In this document: positions 50,201 to 58,212 of the stretch, one piece after another | How the letters are laid out: every line of letters starts with the position of its first letter | How positions within the stretch are numbered: position 1 is the stretch's first letter | Origin: Deferribacteraceae bacterium UBA6799 | GTDB lineage: Bacteria; Chrysiogenota; Deferribacteres; Deferribacterales; Geovibrionaceae | DNA length: 64,000 nt | Direction: 5' to 3' | Assembly (NCBI GenBank): GCA_002452335.1 | Contig: DKFJ01000008.1 | Coordinates: 1 to 64,000 of the forward strand | The notes under the pieces: generated by a model | What the model was told of the DNA's origin: nothing | The model's input: the letters and a program-made list of their open reading frames with translations, nothing else | Databases searched by the model: none | Position numbers and translations under genes: made by a program

Positions 50201-50785
50201 AAAGAGTCCTCTTCGGACGGCGCTTATGTGGTGGGCGGGCTGATAAAGAATATCAAAAACATCTTCACCAAGAAAGGCGACAAAATGGCGTTCGTAACCA
50301 TAGAGGATATGGACGGAGAGCTTGACGTTGTGGTCTTTCCGAAGGTGTATGAAGATGCCCTGAAACACCTTACAGCGGACAAAATAATCATAGTCGCCGG
50401 AAATGTTAACCACAAGGACGAGGAGACTGTAATCCTCGCCGACAAGATAATGGATGTGCCGGAAGCTGTGGCTATGCTGACCGAGAGAGTCATCATCAAG
50501 CTGTCCAGCGTGGGCATGACACACGATATAATAAGCAGGCTTAAGACCATCATCGGAACGCACAAGGGCGGCGTCCCTGTCAGCTTTCTGCTGGAGCGCC
50601 CGAAAACCTTTGCTGTGTATATCAACGCCGGAGACGATTTCCGCATTGAGCCCAGCTTTGAGTTCTATAAAGAGATAGACGACCTGATAGGCAAAGGCAG
50701 ATACGAGATTCAGTCAAAAGCATATGAGCATCAGGAACGCAAAAAGAACGGATTCAGAAACGGTTACGGGAGGAAAGCGGAATGA
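47243..50785 (+). CDS. dnaE: DNA polymerase III alpha subunit
   Basis: The 1180-residue replicative polymerase has an N-terminal PHP domain (HLHLHTQYSLLDGA near residue 8, ISDHGTMHG near 45), the polymerase palm with catalytic aspartates in MPDFDIDFC near 402-410, the fingers with GAGSLVAYSLGITD near 370, a tandem HhH region, and a C-terminal OB fold (VVVFPKVYEDALK near 1028). Length is typical. The start has a GAGG site. It is followed by thiD with an ATGA overlap. The PHP residues look largely conserved, so proofreading or pyrophosphatase activity there is possible. Confidence 0.97.
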   Translation: MSKKEFVHLHLHTQYSLLDGAIIVGDLMKKIKENGTTPIVGISDHGTMHGIVDFYKQALANDIKPILGCEVYVAPDDRRNTSYEKGQDRNYHLVLQAKNNKGLNNLQKLVSLAQFEGFHYKPRIDKEILAKYSEGIIGLSACLAGEIPRKLMRDQYDEALKSAMEYRDILGKNDFFLEIQENGIEEQLMVNRQLIKMSRETGIPLVATNDCHYLNKGDHLSHQVLICIQTQQTINSDNKFEIHSNQLWVKSPDEMWDAFGEVPEALTNTLAIAERCNTSIEFGHLHLPEYEVPEGYTIDSYLTHLARKGLVKKLAKIPAELHEQYHKRLQTELDVIIDKHFDGYFLIVWDFINHAHTIGVPVGPGRGSGAGSLVAYSLGITDIDPIRFKLLFERFLNPERASMPDFDIDFCVKGREEVIKYVRQKYGDDRVSQIITFGKLLGRSTIRDVGRVLEVPLPVVDKLAKALPSDPGMTLRKALEKDPSLQDNFKDVPQGEQILNHAIKLEGLVRNTGMHAAGVIISDKPLNEYVPLCKGQNGEIITQFEKDTMEAVGLVKFDFLGLNNLTIIDEALRQIKQNTGKEVDISKIPLDDPKVYELLTRGDTTGVFQLESSGMKNLLKKLKPEEFEDIIALVALYRPGPMESGMLDSYVKRKWGEEEIDYIFPELEEILKETRGVVIYQEQVMQIAQIIGGYSLGSADNLRRAMGKKKASEMEKQKEFFLRGDGKNIPGAKKLGYDMAMAEDLFDKLAKFAGYGFNKSHSAAYAMVSYQTAWLKANYPVEYMAAILSCEIDKGEKIVTFTEECKSMGIEVHAPDINKSGASFVIDGKTIRFGLGAIKNVGMNAIELALKVREDGGEFKSIYDFCARVDLRLCNKKVLESLIKAGAFDSTGRNRRQLLQVLEPALEEGQRKQKMEAQGIISLESFLEDTPEEGGEPEHYYPDVPEMPENELLKMEKEVLDFYISNHPLAVYNNILKTFASPLNDLKESSSDGAYVVGGLIKNIKNIFTKKGDKMAFVTIEDMDGELDVVVFPKVYEDALKHLTADKIIIVAGNVNHKDEETVILADKIMDVPEAVAMLTERVIIKLSSVGMTHDIISRLKTIIGTHKGGVPVSFLLERPKTFAVYINAGDDFRIEPSFEFYKEIDDLIGKGRYEIQSKAYEHQERKKNGFRNGYGRKAE

Positions 50786-51582
50786 TGAAAAAAGCGCTGA
50801 CCATAGCCGGATCTGACTCAGGCGGCGGAGCCGGCATTCAGGCGGATATAAAATCCATGAGCGCCAACGGTGTTTTCGCCATGAGCGTTATAACCGCTGT
50901 CACAGCGCAGAATACCACGGGTGTTCAGGGATATGTGGATATCCCGCTAGAATATATCGGCATGCAGATGGATTCTGTGTTCTCCGATCTGTTTCCGGAC
51001 GCTGTGAAGACCGGCATGCTGTCCAACCCGGATACTGTGGCGCTGGTTTCTGATAAGCTGACTTATTATAATGTCAGAAATCTGGTTGTCGATCCCGTCA
51101 TGATAGCCAAGGGGGGCTCGCCTCTCTTAAAACAGGAGGCGGTGGACAACATGAAGCGTCTTCTTTTTCCTCTGGCTCTAATCATCACGCCGAATATCCC
51201 CGAGGCGGAGTTCATCACGGGAAAAAAGATAGTCTCAGGCGCAGATATGAAAGAGGTCTGCATTGAACTGAGCGACATGGGCGTGCGGAATGTTCTTCTG
51301 AAAGGCGGGCATTTCTGCGGAGACGAGGCGAATGACCTGCTATTTGACGGCTCTGATTTTCATACATTCACCTCAAAACGGATCAAAACGAAAAACACCC
51401 ACGGAACAGGATGCACCATGGCCAGCGCCATAGCGGCCGGACTGGCGAAGGGTTTTTCTGTTTACGATTCTGTAAAGGCAGCCAAAGAATATATTCAGGG
51501 AGCTATAGAACACGCTGACGAAATGGACATCGGCACGGGTCACGGACCTGTAAACCATTTCTGGCGGTTTCCTTGTTTATAA
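50782..51582 (+). CDS. thiD: Hydroxymethylpyrimidine/phosphomethylpyrimidine kinase
   Basis: The 266-residue ribokinase-fold enzyme phosphorylates HMP and HMP-P to the pyrophosphate for thiamine monophosphate synthesis. Motifs: AGSDSGGGAGIQADIK at residues 9-24, TAVTAQNTTGVQ near 40, LVVDPVMIAKGG near 95, and the anion-hole TKNTHGTGCTMASAIAA near 203. The start overlaps the dnaE stop (ATGA), so translation is coupled to the replicative polymerase, an unusual partner. It is one of three separated thiamine loci here. It ends just before a palindromic repeat. Confidence 0.96.
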   Translation: MMKKALTIAGSDSGGGAGIQADIKSMSANGVFAMSVITAVTAQNTTGVQGYVDIPLEYIGMQMDSVFSDLFPDAVKTGMLSNPDTVALVSDKLTYYNVRNLVVDPVMIAKGGSPLLKQEAVDNMKRLLFPLALIITPNIPEAEFITGKKIVSGADMKEVCIELSDMGVRNVLLKGGHFCGDEANDLLFDGSDFHTFTSKRIKTKNTHGTGCTMASAIAAGLAKGFSVYDSVKAAKEYIQGAIEHADEMDIGTGHGPVNHFWRFPCL

Positions 51583-51584
51583 AC

Positions 51585-51667
51585 AGAGATTACTACGCCG
51601 ATTACATCGGCTCGTAATGACCCAAGCCGGAGGTCATTGCGAGGAACAGCGTGACGTCGCAATCTCA
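51585..51667. repeat. Palindromic intergenic repeat, copy 2
   Basis: Between GAGATTACTACGCC and GTCGCAATCTC lies GGTCATTGCGAGGAACAGC. It shares its TTGCGAGGA core and GAGATT/AATCTC ends with the copy at 40537..40611. It separates thiD from an AT-rich gene. Confidence 0.75.
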
Positions 51668-51681
51668 GTTGTCATTTCATC

Positions 51682-51710
51682 TTGCCAACTCATTTTCTCA
51701 ATCGTAAAAT
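51682..51710 (+). promoter_or_regulatory. Promoter of the pentapeptide-like gene
   Basis: TTGCCA (51682..51687), 17-base spacer, TAAAAT (51705..51710), ending 17 bases before the ATG. Confidence 0.6.
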
Positions 51711-51727
51711 ATCTTATGTGAGGTTTT

Positions 51728-53149
51728 ATGAGCAAAAGAAAGAACCAATGTCTTGTTCAAGGATGCGATTTTGATAAAGATAGCGGCTTTAATAAATGTG
51801 TGCTTCACAGAAATAACATTGATCTACGCGATATCCCAAAATTTTATCGCACATTAGAAGAATATATAGCTATCAAATACGCCTCTCATAAATGCTCATA
51901 CGAACAAATTATCTCTTATTTTAAGAAAACTCGTGATGAATATTCAGATAGTCTTGTTGTTAACCACCTTACAAATAAAATCACTTTTGATAATATACGG
52001 TTTCCAAGTGAAATTTCTGGTCCTTTTTTCTATTTATTATCAAAATTTGGTAATATTGTTTTTGATTTTTGTTCTTTTAGATTTAGAATTATTCCTGAAT
52101 ACCAAAATGACTACTTTTTTTATTCTTGCACATTCTACAATGACATTGCTGAATTCGCTTTTCCTATTAGGGAAACTCATTATGACTCTTGCCTGTTTAA
52201 AAACAACTATACCTACAATGCAGGTACTAGAAACTTAAGACAAAGCAAGGATCCAGAATTTAATTCTTGCGCATTTAATGAGTTAGTTACACTAAAGGGA
52301 CTAAATACTGATAAAACGCTATTTACTCAATGCGAAATAAAACAGATATCTATAGAGTCTTCTGTTCTCGACTCGCTTCCGTTATTTTTCACTTCCAAAG
52401 TAATATTACTTAATTCAACAATTAAATCATCTTGTACCTTGTCTGCTAATACCATAAATCTTTTAGACATCATAGGTTCAAATATACAAGGACTGCTCTC
52501 CGTGGAATCAGAAAACATTTATAATTTTAATCTAAAAGGGACTACATTAAATTCTGTTTCATTCAACAACTGTAATTTCACTTCATTTCCACATTTTTCT
52601 AATGTAACAGTAACAGGAGCATCAAGCATCCAACGAACAAAATTTTTTGATGGTTTATGCCTTAAATCTGTAACATTCCTCAATGACGTCAGTTTTCTTG
52701 ATACAGTTATTAATGATCAATTTCAAAATAACACCTCGAGAGAAACTTACCGAATCATTAAGCATTCCTTTGACAGTATTGGTAACACCATTGAAGCTAA
52801 TAAATATTTTGCTCTGGAGATGAGAAAAGCCTATGAGGAACTATCTTGGAAAAAAGTAAAAGATATCCCAGATAAGTTCCTTATGTGGTTTAATAAGATA
52901 ACATCTGATTACGGTCAGAAATGGTGGCTTACCGTTATTTGGATTTTAGGTTCTGCTCTTCTGATTCATCTGTTCAGTAGCATAGATCCGTTTAACTTTG
53001 AAGTATTAAACGGTATGGCATCCGTAATTATTCCATATAAAGAAATCATCGGTGAATCACACCAGATGTCAAAACTGCTCACTTTCGCTTGGTTTTCAAT
53101 ATTGCTTTATCAGCTGATTGTAGCTCTTAAGAGAAAGACCAGAAGGTGA
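51728..53149 (+). CDS. Pentapeptide-repeat-like membrane protein, probable acquired gene
   Basis: The 473-residue protein has three visible parts. The N-terminus carries a Cys/His cluster (CLVQGC, FNKCVLH) that may bind zinc. Residues about 70-350 form a long run of irregular five-residue-period strands (NCNFTSFPHFSNVTV, LKGTTLNSVSFN), pentapeptide-repeat-like beta-helix character. The C-terminus has two membrane helices (about 392-411 WLTVIWILGSALLIHLF and about 446-463). The gene is visibly far more AT-rich than its neighbours, is flanked by a repeat, and has its own promoter. I recognise no named family; pentapeptide proteins with terminal membrane helices include candidate phage-defence effectors, which is speculative here. 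Confidence 0.78.
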   Translation: MSKRKNQCLVQGCDFDKDSGFNKCVLHRNNIDLRDIPKFYRTLEEYIAIKYASHKCSYEQIISYFKKTRDEYSDSLVVNHLTNKITFDNIRFPSEISGPFFYLLSKFGNIVFDFCSFRFRIIPEYQNDYFFYSCTFYNDIAEFAFPIRETHYDSCLFKNNYTYNAGTRNLRQSKDPEFNSCAFNELVTLKGLNTDKTLFTQCEIKQISIESSVLDSLPLFFTSKVILLNSTIKSSCTLSANTINLLDIIGSNIQGLLSVESENIYNFNLKGTTLNSVSFNNCNFTSFPHFSNVTVTGASSIQRTKFFDGLCLKSVTFLNDVSFLDTVINDQFQNNTSRETYRIIKHSFDSIGNTIEANKYFALEMRKAYEELSWKKVKDIPDKFLMWFNKITSDYGQKWWLTVIWILGSALLIHLFSSIDPFNFEVLNGMASVIIPYKEIIGESHQMSKLLTFAWFSILLYQLIVALKRKTRR

Positions 53150-53184
53150 GAAATCCGTCAAAATCTCCCTTAGAAAAGGAATAA

Positions 53185-53208
53185 AGAAAAGGCGCATCGT
53201 TTGATGCG
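53185..53208 (-). terminator. Intrinsic terminator of the quinone oxidoreductase gene
   Basis: On the minus strand GGCGCATC, loop AAAC, GATGCGCC and a T-run. Confidence 0.9.
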
Positions 53209-53221
53209 CCCTCAATATATC

Positions 53222-54214
53222 TTAAAGATCCTGAATCTTCAGAACTATCTTGCCGAAGTGGCTGTCGGCTTCCATCATCTTATGCGCTTCCACAACCTGC
53301 TCTATGGGGAACACGTCTGAAACGATAGGCACTATGCTTCTGTCGGCGAATTTCGGCAGAGCGGTCTTTGTAAACTCCGCCACTATCTCGCCCTTCATAG
53401 ACACGGGACGGCTTCTCAGAACTGAGCCGATGATCTGCTGACGTTTTACCATCATCAGAGCGAGGTTCAGCTCCGCCTTGATACCGCTGATAACACCGAT
53501 GATAACCAGTCGTCCTGCGTATCCCAGAGAGTCCATGTTGGGTTTCAGATATTTAGCGCCCACATGGTCGAGTATCACATCCACGCCCTTCTTGTTGGTG
53601 AACGCCTTAACGTCCTCAGAGAAATCGGGAGTGGTGGTGTAGTCTATAACGAGGCTCGCGCCGAGCTTCTTCACTTCTTCCATCTTAGAGGGAGCGGCTG
53701 TGACGATATATTTTGTGTTAGGTGTAAGTGCGTTGGTCAGCTGGATAGCCGCAGTGTTAACACCGCCGCCGCCGCCGTGGAAGATGGCTGTGTTGCCGTC
53801 TTGCAGACCACCTATCATGAAAACGTTTGAAAAAGCCGTAATGTATGACTCGCACACACAGGCGGCCTCTTCATAGCTCATGCTTTCGGGGATAGGCATC
53901 AGATGGCAAGCGTATGCCACGGCGTACTCAGCGTATCCGCCGCCGCCGACCAGAGTCATCACTCTGTCGCCTTTTTTCCATCCGGTCACTTTTGAGCCCA
54001 GCTCCTCTATGATTCCTGCCACCTCAAGCCCCAGAATCTCTGAATCGCCTGCGGGGGGCGGATATTTTCCCTCTCTCTGAACCAGATCAGGTCTGTTGAT
54101 GGATGTAGCGGCAACTTTGATCAGAACCTGATCATCAGCGGGCACAGGTCTTTCCGCCTCACCCACATACATGTTCTCCGCCGGTCCGAATTCTTTTAGA
54201 AGCACAGCTTTCAT
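53222..54214 (-). CDS. NAD(P)H quinone oxidoreductase, MDR superfamily (PIG3-like)
   Basis: The 330-residue protein is a zinc-free medium-chain dehydrogenase/reductase. It shows INRPDLVQREGKYPPPAG near 39, GLEVAGIIEELGSKVTGWKKGDRV split around 62-85, and the nucleotide-binding HGGGGGVNTAAIQL near 145. Members reduce quinones or enones with NADPH, often as detoxifying enzymes. The ATG has GGAGG seven bases upstream. It is a single gene, convergent with the pentapeptide-like gene and divergent from the ABC importer. Confidence 0.94.
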   Translation of the reverse strand: MKAVLLKEFGPAENMYVGEAERPVPADDQVLIKVAATSINRPDLVQREGKYPPPAGDSEILGLEVAGIIEELGSKVTGWKKGDRVMTLVGGGGYAEYAVAYACHLMPIPESMSYEEAACVCESYITAFSNVFMIGGLQDGNTAIFHGGGGGVNTAAIQLTNALTPNTKYIVTAAPSKMEEVKKLGASLVIDYTTTPDFSEDVKAFTNKKGVDVILDHVGAKYLKPNMDSLGYAGRLVIIGVISGIKAELNLALMMVKRQQIIGSVLRSRPVSMKGEIVAEFTKTALPKFADRSIVPIVSDVFPIEQVVEAHKMMEADSHFGKIVLKIQDL

Positions 54215-54409
54215 CTGATATACCTCCGTATATTTAACATATATTCAAATCGGTTAACTTCATATACAATAATGATTTATTGAACTATCGCCAGTTTTGC
54301 ATATTTTTTTTCATTTTTAAATATGAAAAACGCTTTTGTCTCACTTAGTTCTTGTTTTTTGGCTGTTTCGGTTTAAAATCGCCGTATAAGAAATTATCAA
54401 AGGTGATGT

Positions 54410-55372
54410 ATGAAGAATATTCTCGTTATCATAATGTCCCTCTTCTGCCTGACGGCTTTCGCCGCCGGCAAAAAACAGATCGGTATCTCCCAGATAGTGG
54501 CTCACCCCGCTCTGGACGCCGTGCAGAAGGGAATAATAGACGCGGTGGAAAAATGCGGATTTAAAAACGGCAAAGACGTCGATTTCGATGTTCAGCTCGC
54601 TAACGGAAACATGGTGACAGCCAACCAGATAGCCACCAACTTTATCGGCGCTAAAAAAGATATTGTCATCGGCATAGCCACCCCCACTGCTCTGGCGCTG
54701 GCGGGAGCTTATTCTAAATCATCTCCGTCCACACCCGTTATATTCTCCGCTGTGACCGACCCGGTGGGCGCCAAGCTCGTCAGAAACATAGAGAAGCCCG
54801 GCGGAAACATCACAGGCGTGAGCGACCTTGCCCCCATCGACACACAGTTTCAGCTGATTTTCGATCTGGGTTTAAAACCTAAAGCAGTCGGAATAATATA
54901 CAACGCCGGAGAGCAGAACAGCCGTTCACAGCTCGCTCTGGCGCAGAAAGCCGCCAAAATGCGCAATGTAAAACTGGTGGAAAGAGCCATCGCCACATCC
55001 GCTGATGTCGCCACCGCCGCTAACTCGCTGGTGGGTCAGGTGCAGGCGATGTACATCACCACAGATAACACAGTAGTCTCCGCTCTGGAGGCGCTGATAA
55101 AGGTTGCTGACGCTCACAAAATCCCCCTCGTAATGTCTGATACAGACTCTGTGAAAAGAGGCGCTCTCGCCGCCAGAGGTTTCGACTATTACAAACACGG
55201 GGTTCAGACAGGAAACATGGTCTGCCGTGTGCTGACAGGCGCAAAACCCGCAAATACGCCTGTTGAGTTTCAAAAAGAGATGGTGCTGGTTATAAACAAA
55301 AAGAAAGCGGATGCTCTGGGAATTTCCATCCCCGAAAACCTGCTGAAATCCGCTGACGAAATAATAAAGTAA
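54410..55372 (+). CDS. ABC transporter substrate-binding protein (TrpX-like family)
   Basis: The 320-residue periplasmic protein has a signal peptide (1-18) and belongs to the PF04392-type binding proteins (TrpX/DUF534): QIGISQIVAHPALDAVQKG near 23, NIVIGIATPTALAL-like segment near 85, VIFSAVTDPVGAKLV near 105, YITTDNTVVSALEAL near 212, RGFDYYKHGVQTG near 259. Homologues bind tryptophan, tyrosine or other aromatic compounds. It overlaps the permease gene by one base (TAATG). The leader (about 195 bases) shows no T-box or other riboswitch I recognise. Confidence 0.93.
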   Translation: MKNILVIIMSLFCLTAFAAGKKQIGISQIVAHPALDAVQKGIIDAVEKCGFKNGKDVDFDVQLANGNMVTANQIATNFIGAKKDIVIGIATPTALALAGAYSKSSPSTPVIFSAVTDPVGAKLVRNIEKPGGNITGVSDLAPIDTQFQLIFDLGLKPKAVGIIYNAGEQNSRSQLALAQKAAKMRNVKLVERAIATSADVATAANSLVGQVQAMYITTDNTVVSALEALIKVADAHKIPLVMSDTDSVKRGALAARGFDYYKHGVQTGNMVCRVLTGAKPANTPVEFQKEMVLVINKKKADALGISIPENLLKSADEIIK

Positions 55373-56265
55373 TGACTTCTTACGCTTTTCTGGGAGCCAT
55401 AGAGCACGGGCTTCTGTTCTCGCTCATGGCTCTCGGTGTTTTTCTGACATTCAGAGCGCTGGATTTTCCCGATCTGTCAGTGGACGGCACATTTCCGCTG
55501 GGCGCCGCCGTTTGCGCTGTCTTCATCACCAAGGGATACAACCCGTATCTCGCTGTGACGATTGCCGCCGCATCCGGAGCCATAGCCGGAGCGATAACAG
55601 CTCTTCTGAATACAAAACTGAAAATACTCAACCTGCTTTCGGGCATCCTCACGATGATAGGTTCATATTCCATAATACTGCGTATCATGGGCATGCCCAA
55701 TATTTCGCTTCTGGGATACGACACGGTCTACACCCCCATAGAAAACATGGGGTTCGCCCCGCAGACAGCGTCCATTGTACTTGCGTCCATCTTTGCCGTT
55801 GTTACGGCTGTTCTTCTGATATGGTTTTTTCACACCGATCTGGGGCTGGCTCTCAGAGCGGCCGGGGACAATATGAAGATGGTCCGCGCGCAGGGGATCA
55901 GCACCGACAGAATGACACTCTACGGCGTATCATTCAGCAACTGCCTAGTGTCCATCTGCGGCGCTCTGGCGGCTCAGTCGCTGGGTTTTGCCGATGTGAA
56001 CATGGGCATCGGAACAGTTGTAGCGGGTCTTGCCTCCGTCATAGTTGGCGAGGCAGCTCTCTCCAGCAGAACAGTGCTGAAGGCGGTGACAGGTGTCATC
56101 ATAGGCTCCATGATATACCGAATGGCGGTTGCCTACGCTCTGTCCTTCCAGATAGGTGATTTCAGATTCGCCCCCGGCGACCTCAACATAATAACCGTGG
56201 TGATCGTCGTGTTCGCTCTCAGCTTTCCCCGCCTGAGAAAAAAGATAGGCGAGGTAAGACAATGA
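55372..56265 (+). CDS. ABC transporter permease (TrpY-like)
   Basis: The 297-residue inner-membrane protein has about eight hydrophobic helices and the features of branched-chain/sugar-type permeases (BPD_transp_2): FPDLSVDGTFPLGAAV near 33, GLALRAAGDNMKMVRAQGI near 160, and GLASVIVGEAALS near 220. It is coupled at both ends: TAATG overlap with the binding protein and ATGA overlap with the ATPase. No second permease gene is present, so it probably works as a homodimer. Confidence 0.93.
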   Translation: MTSYAFLGAIEHGLLFSLMALGVFLTFRALDFPDLSVDGTFPLGAAVCAVFITKGYNPYLAVTIAAASGAIAGAITALLNTKLKILNLLSGILTMIGSYSIILRIMGMPNISLLGYDTVYTPIENMGFAPQTASIVLASIFAVVTAVLLIWFFHTDLGLALRAAGDNMKMVRAQGISTDRMTLYGVSFSNCLVSICGALAAQSLGFADVNMGIGTVVAGLASVIVGEAALSSRTVLKAVTGVIIGSMIYRMAVAYALSFQIGDFRFAPGDLNIITVVIVVFALSFPRLRKKIGEVRQ

Positions 56266-57059
56266 TAGAGATGGCGAATATCAAAAAAGTATTCAACGCC
56301 GGCACTGTAAACGAAAATACGGCTATAGCCGACCTCTCCGTCAGGATAGGCGAGGGAGAGTTCGTAACCGTTATTGGCAGCAACGGCGCAGGAAAATCCA
56401 CAATGCTGAGCCTGCTCTCCGGAATACTGAAACCCGACAGCGGAAAGATAATTATAAACGGAAATGACGTCACCGCTCTGCCCGATTTCATGAGGGCAAA
56501 ATTCATAGGCTCTGTTTTTCAGGATCCTTTGAGCGGAACAGCGAAATCCCTTAGCATCGAAGAGAACATGGCAATAGCCATGAAAAGGGGAGAAAAACGC
56601 TGGTTCAGAAAAGGCGTAACAAAAAAAAGGCGCTTACTTTTCAAAGATATGCTGTCTCAGCTCGGGCTTGGGCTGGAAGACAGGCTGAAAACAAACGCGG
56701 GGCTGCTCTCCGGCGGTCAGAGGCAGTGCCTTACGCTTCTGATGGCGGCAATGGCGGATCCGAAAATTTTGCTTCTGGATGAACACACAGCGGCACTCGA
56801 TCCCAGAACGGCAGAGCTTGTGATGTCTCTCACGGACAGGCTGATATCAGAAAAGGGTCTGACCGCTATGATGGTTACCCACAACATGCAGCAGGCTATC
56901 GATTTCGGCAGCCGCATAATAATGATGCACGGCGGCGAGATAGTGGTGGATCTGAAAGCGGATGAAAAACGCGGACTCTCTGTCAGAGACCTGCTGGATA
57001 TGTTCGAAAAAGTACGGAAGGTAAATCTGACAGACGACAAACTGCTTCTCTCGTCATAG
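56262..57059 (+). CDS. ABC transporter ATP-binding protein (TrpZ-like)
   Basis: The 265-residue ATPase powers the importer: Walker A GSNGAGKST near 40, the Q-loop in SVFQDP near 85, signature LLSGGQRQCLTL near 147, Walker B ILLLDEHTAALD near 167, and the switch His in VTHNMQQAID near 206. It ends the three-gene transporter operon. No intrinsic terminator is obvious in the 97 bases that follow. Confidence 0.95.
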   Translation: MIEMANIKKVFNAGTVNENTAIADLSVRIGEGEFVTVIGSNGAGKSTMLSLLSGILKPDSGKIIINGNDVTALPDFMRAKFIGSVFQDPLSGTAKSLSIEENMAIAMKRGEKRWFRKGVTKKRRLLFKDMLSQLGLGLEDRLKTNAGLLSGGQRQCLTLLMAAMADPKILLLDEHTAALDPRTAELVMSLTDRLISEKGLTAMMVTHNMQQAIDFGSRIIMMHGGEIVVDLKADEKRGLSVRDLLDMFEKVRKVNLTDDKLLLSS

Positions 57060-57098
57060 AAAAACTATTATCCAATAATACAATTAACCACATATTCT

Positions 57099-57127
57099 TG
57101 ATTTTGCTTTTTTTAGCAGATAGACTT
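57099..57127 (+). promoter_or_regulatory. Candidate promoter of the PotD-like/HD-GYP pair
   Basis: TTGATT (57099..57104), 17-base spacer, TAGACT (57122..57127). The -10 is imperfect; the start gene is 30 bases on. Confidence 0.45.
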
Positions 57128-57156
57128 ATTTAACTGAACAAAAAGTTGGAAACATC

Positions 57157-58212
57157 ATGTTAAATAAAGTTATTATGCTTATTTTTCTGTTCTTATCTAT
57201 TGTTCTCAGTGTTTTTGCTGAAGATCAGCCGATGCTTCGTATCTCTAACTATGGAGATTACATCTCTCTGGAAACACTAAATAAGTTCAGCCGTATATAC
57301 AATATTCACATTATATACGACACACAGGACACAAACGAAACCATACTTAAAAAACTGGCGGACGGCAACAAAGAGGGCTATGATCTGGTGATTCTCTCGT
57401 CTCCCATCACAGAATCGCTGATAAAACAGAACATGCTGGAACCGCTGGATAAATCGAAACTGCCTAATTTCAAAAATCTCTCTCCTGAGCATATCAATCA
57501 GTATTTTGACCCTAACAACAAATATTCAGTGCCCTATTACTGGGGAACTATCGGGATTATATACGATTCGGACAGGATAAAGAAAATCACCAGATGGTCT
57601 GATCTGTGGAACAGGTCGCTGAAGAACAATGTGCTGATCAGCAACGAATATGCGGATGTTTTTCCAATGGTCTTAAAATCGCTGGGATATTCTGCCAACT
57701 CCATGAAAACAAACGAGATCGAGCAGGCATATGAACAGCTCAACAAACTCATGCTGAACGCAGTGATGCTGAAAACCGGCAATACTGCCTCGCAGTTTGT
57801 CCGGGAGGGACTAATGGCAGGAATGGTCTTTAGCGGAGACGCAGTGCTGATAACAAGTAAACGTCACAACTATAAATATATATATCCCGAAGAAGGCGCT
57901 CTGAAGTGGATGGACAACATGCTGATCCTGAAATCGTCTAAGAACAAGGACACAGCACACAAATTTATAAATTTTATTCTGGACGCTGAAAACTCCGCCG
58001 AACTGGCAAAGGTCATAGGTTATGGGCTGCCGAATAGAGCTGGGTATAATCTTCTGAGCGAAAAGGACAAAAAAAACAACATTATCTACCCGGATATAAA
58101 CATGCTGAAAAACAGCGAGATAATAAAAAACACCAGTCCGGTAGACGAATTAAAGCAGAAATACTGGAAAATGTTTAAATCCGCATATGATAAATTCAAG
58201 AGTGAATTATGA
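57157..58212 (+). CDS. PotD/PotF-like periplasmic binding protein
   Basis: The 351-residue protein has a signal peptide (1-21) and the fold signatures of spermidine/putrescine-type binding proteins: LRISNYGDYISLETLNKFSR near 28 (family 'NWxxYI' site), YDLVILSSPITESLIKQNML near 74, YYWGTIGIIYDSDRI near 128, NMLILKSSKNKDTAHKFINF near 253. The 'NYGDYI' and 'YWGT' positions usually hold polyamine-contacting aromatics. There is no permease or ATPase gene beside it. Its end overlaps the next gene by four bases (ATGA), so it is coupled to a signalling protein, suggesting a sensory role rather than uptake. Confidence 0.88.
   Translation: MLNKVIMLIFLFLSIVLSVFAEDQPMLRISNYGDYISLETLNKFSRIYNIHIIYDTQDTNETILKKLADGNKEGYDLVILSSPITESLIKQNMLEPLDKSKLPNFKNLSPEHINQYFDPNNKYSVPYYWGTIGIIYDSDRIKKITRWSDLWNRSLKNNVLISNEYADVFPMVLKSLGYSANSMKTNEIEQAYEQLNKLMLNAVMLKTGNTASQFVREGLMAGMVFSGDAVLITSKRHNYKYIYPEEGALKWMDNMLILKSSKNKDTAHKFINFILDAENSAELAKVIGYGLPNRAGYNLLSEKDKKNNIIYPDINMLKNSEIIKNTSPVDELKQKYWKMFKSAYDKFKSEL

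Noticed and set aside
54410..58212. One polyamine ABC transporter including the PotD-like gene
   Set aside because: The permease and ATPase upstream belong to the TrpXYZ-like family with their own binding protein; the PotD-like gene lies behind a gap and is coupled to the HD-GYP gene instead.
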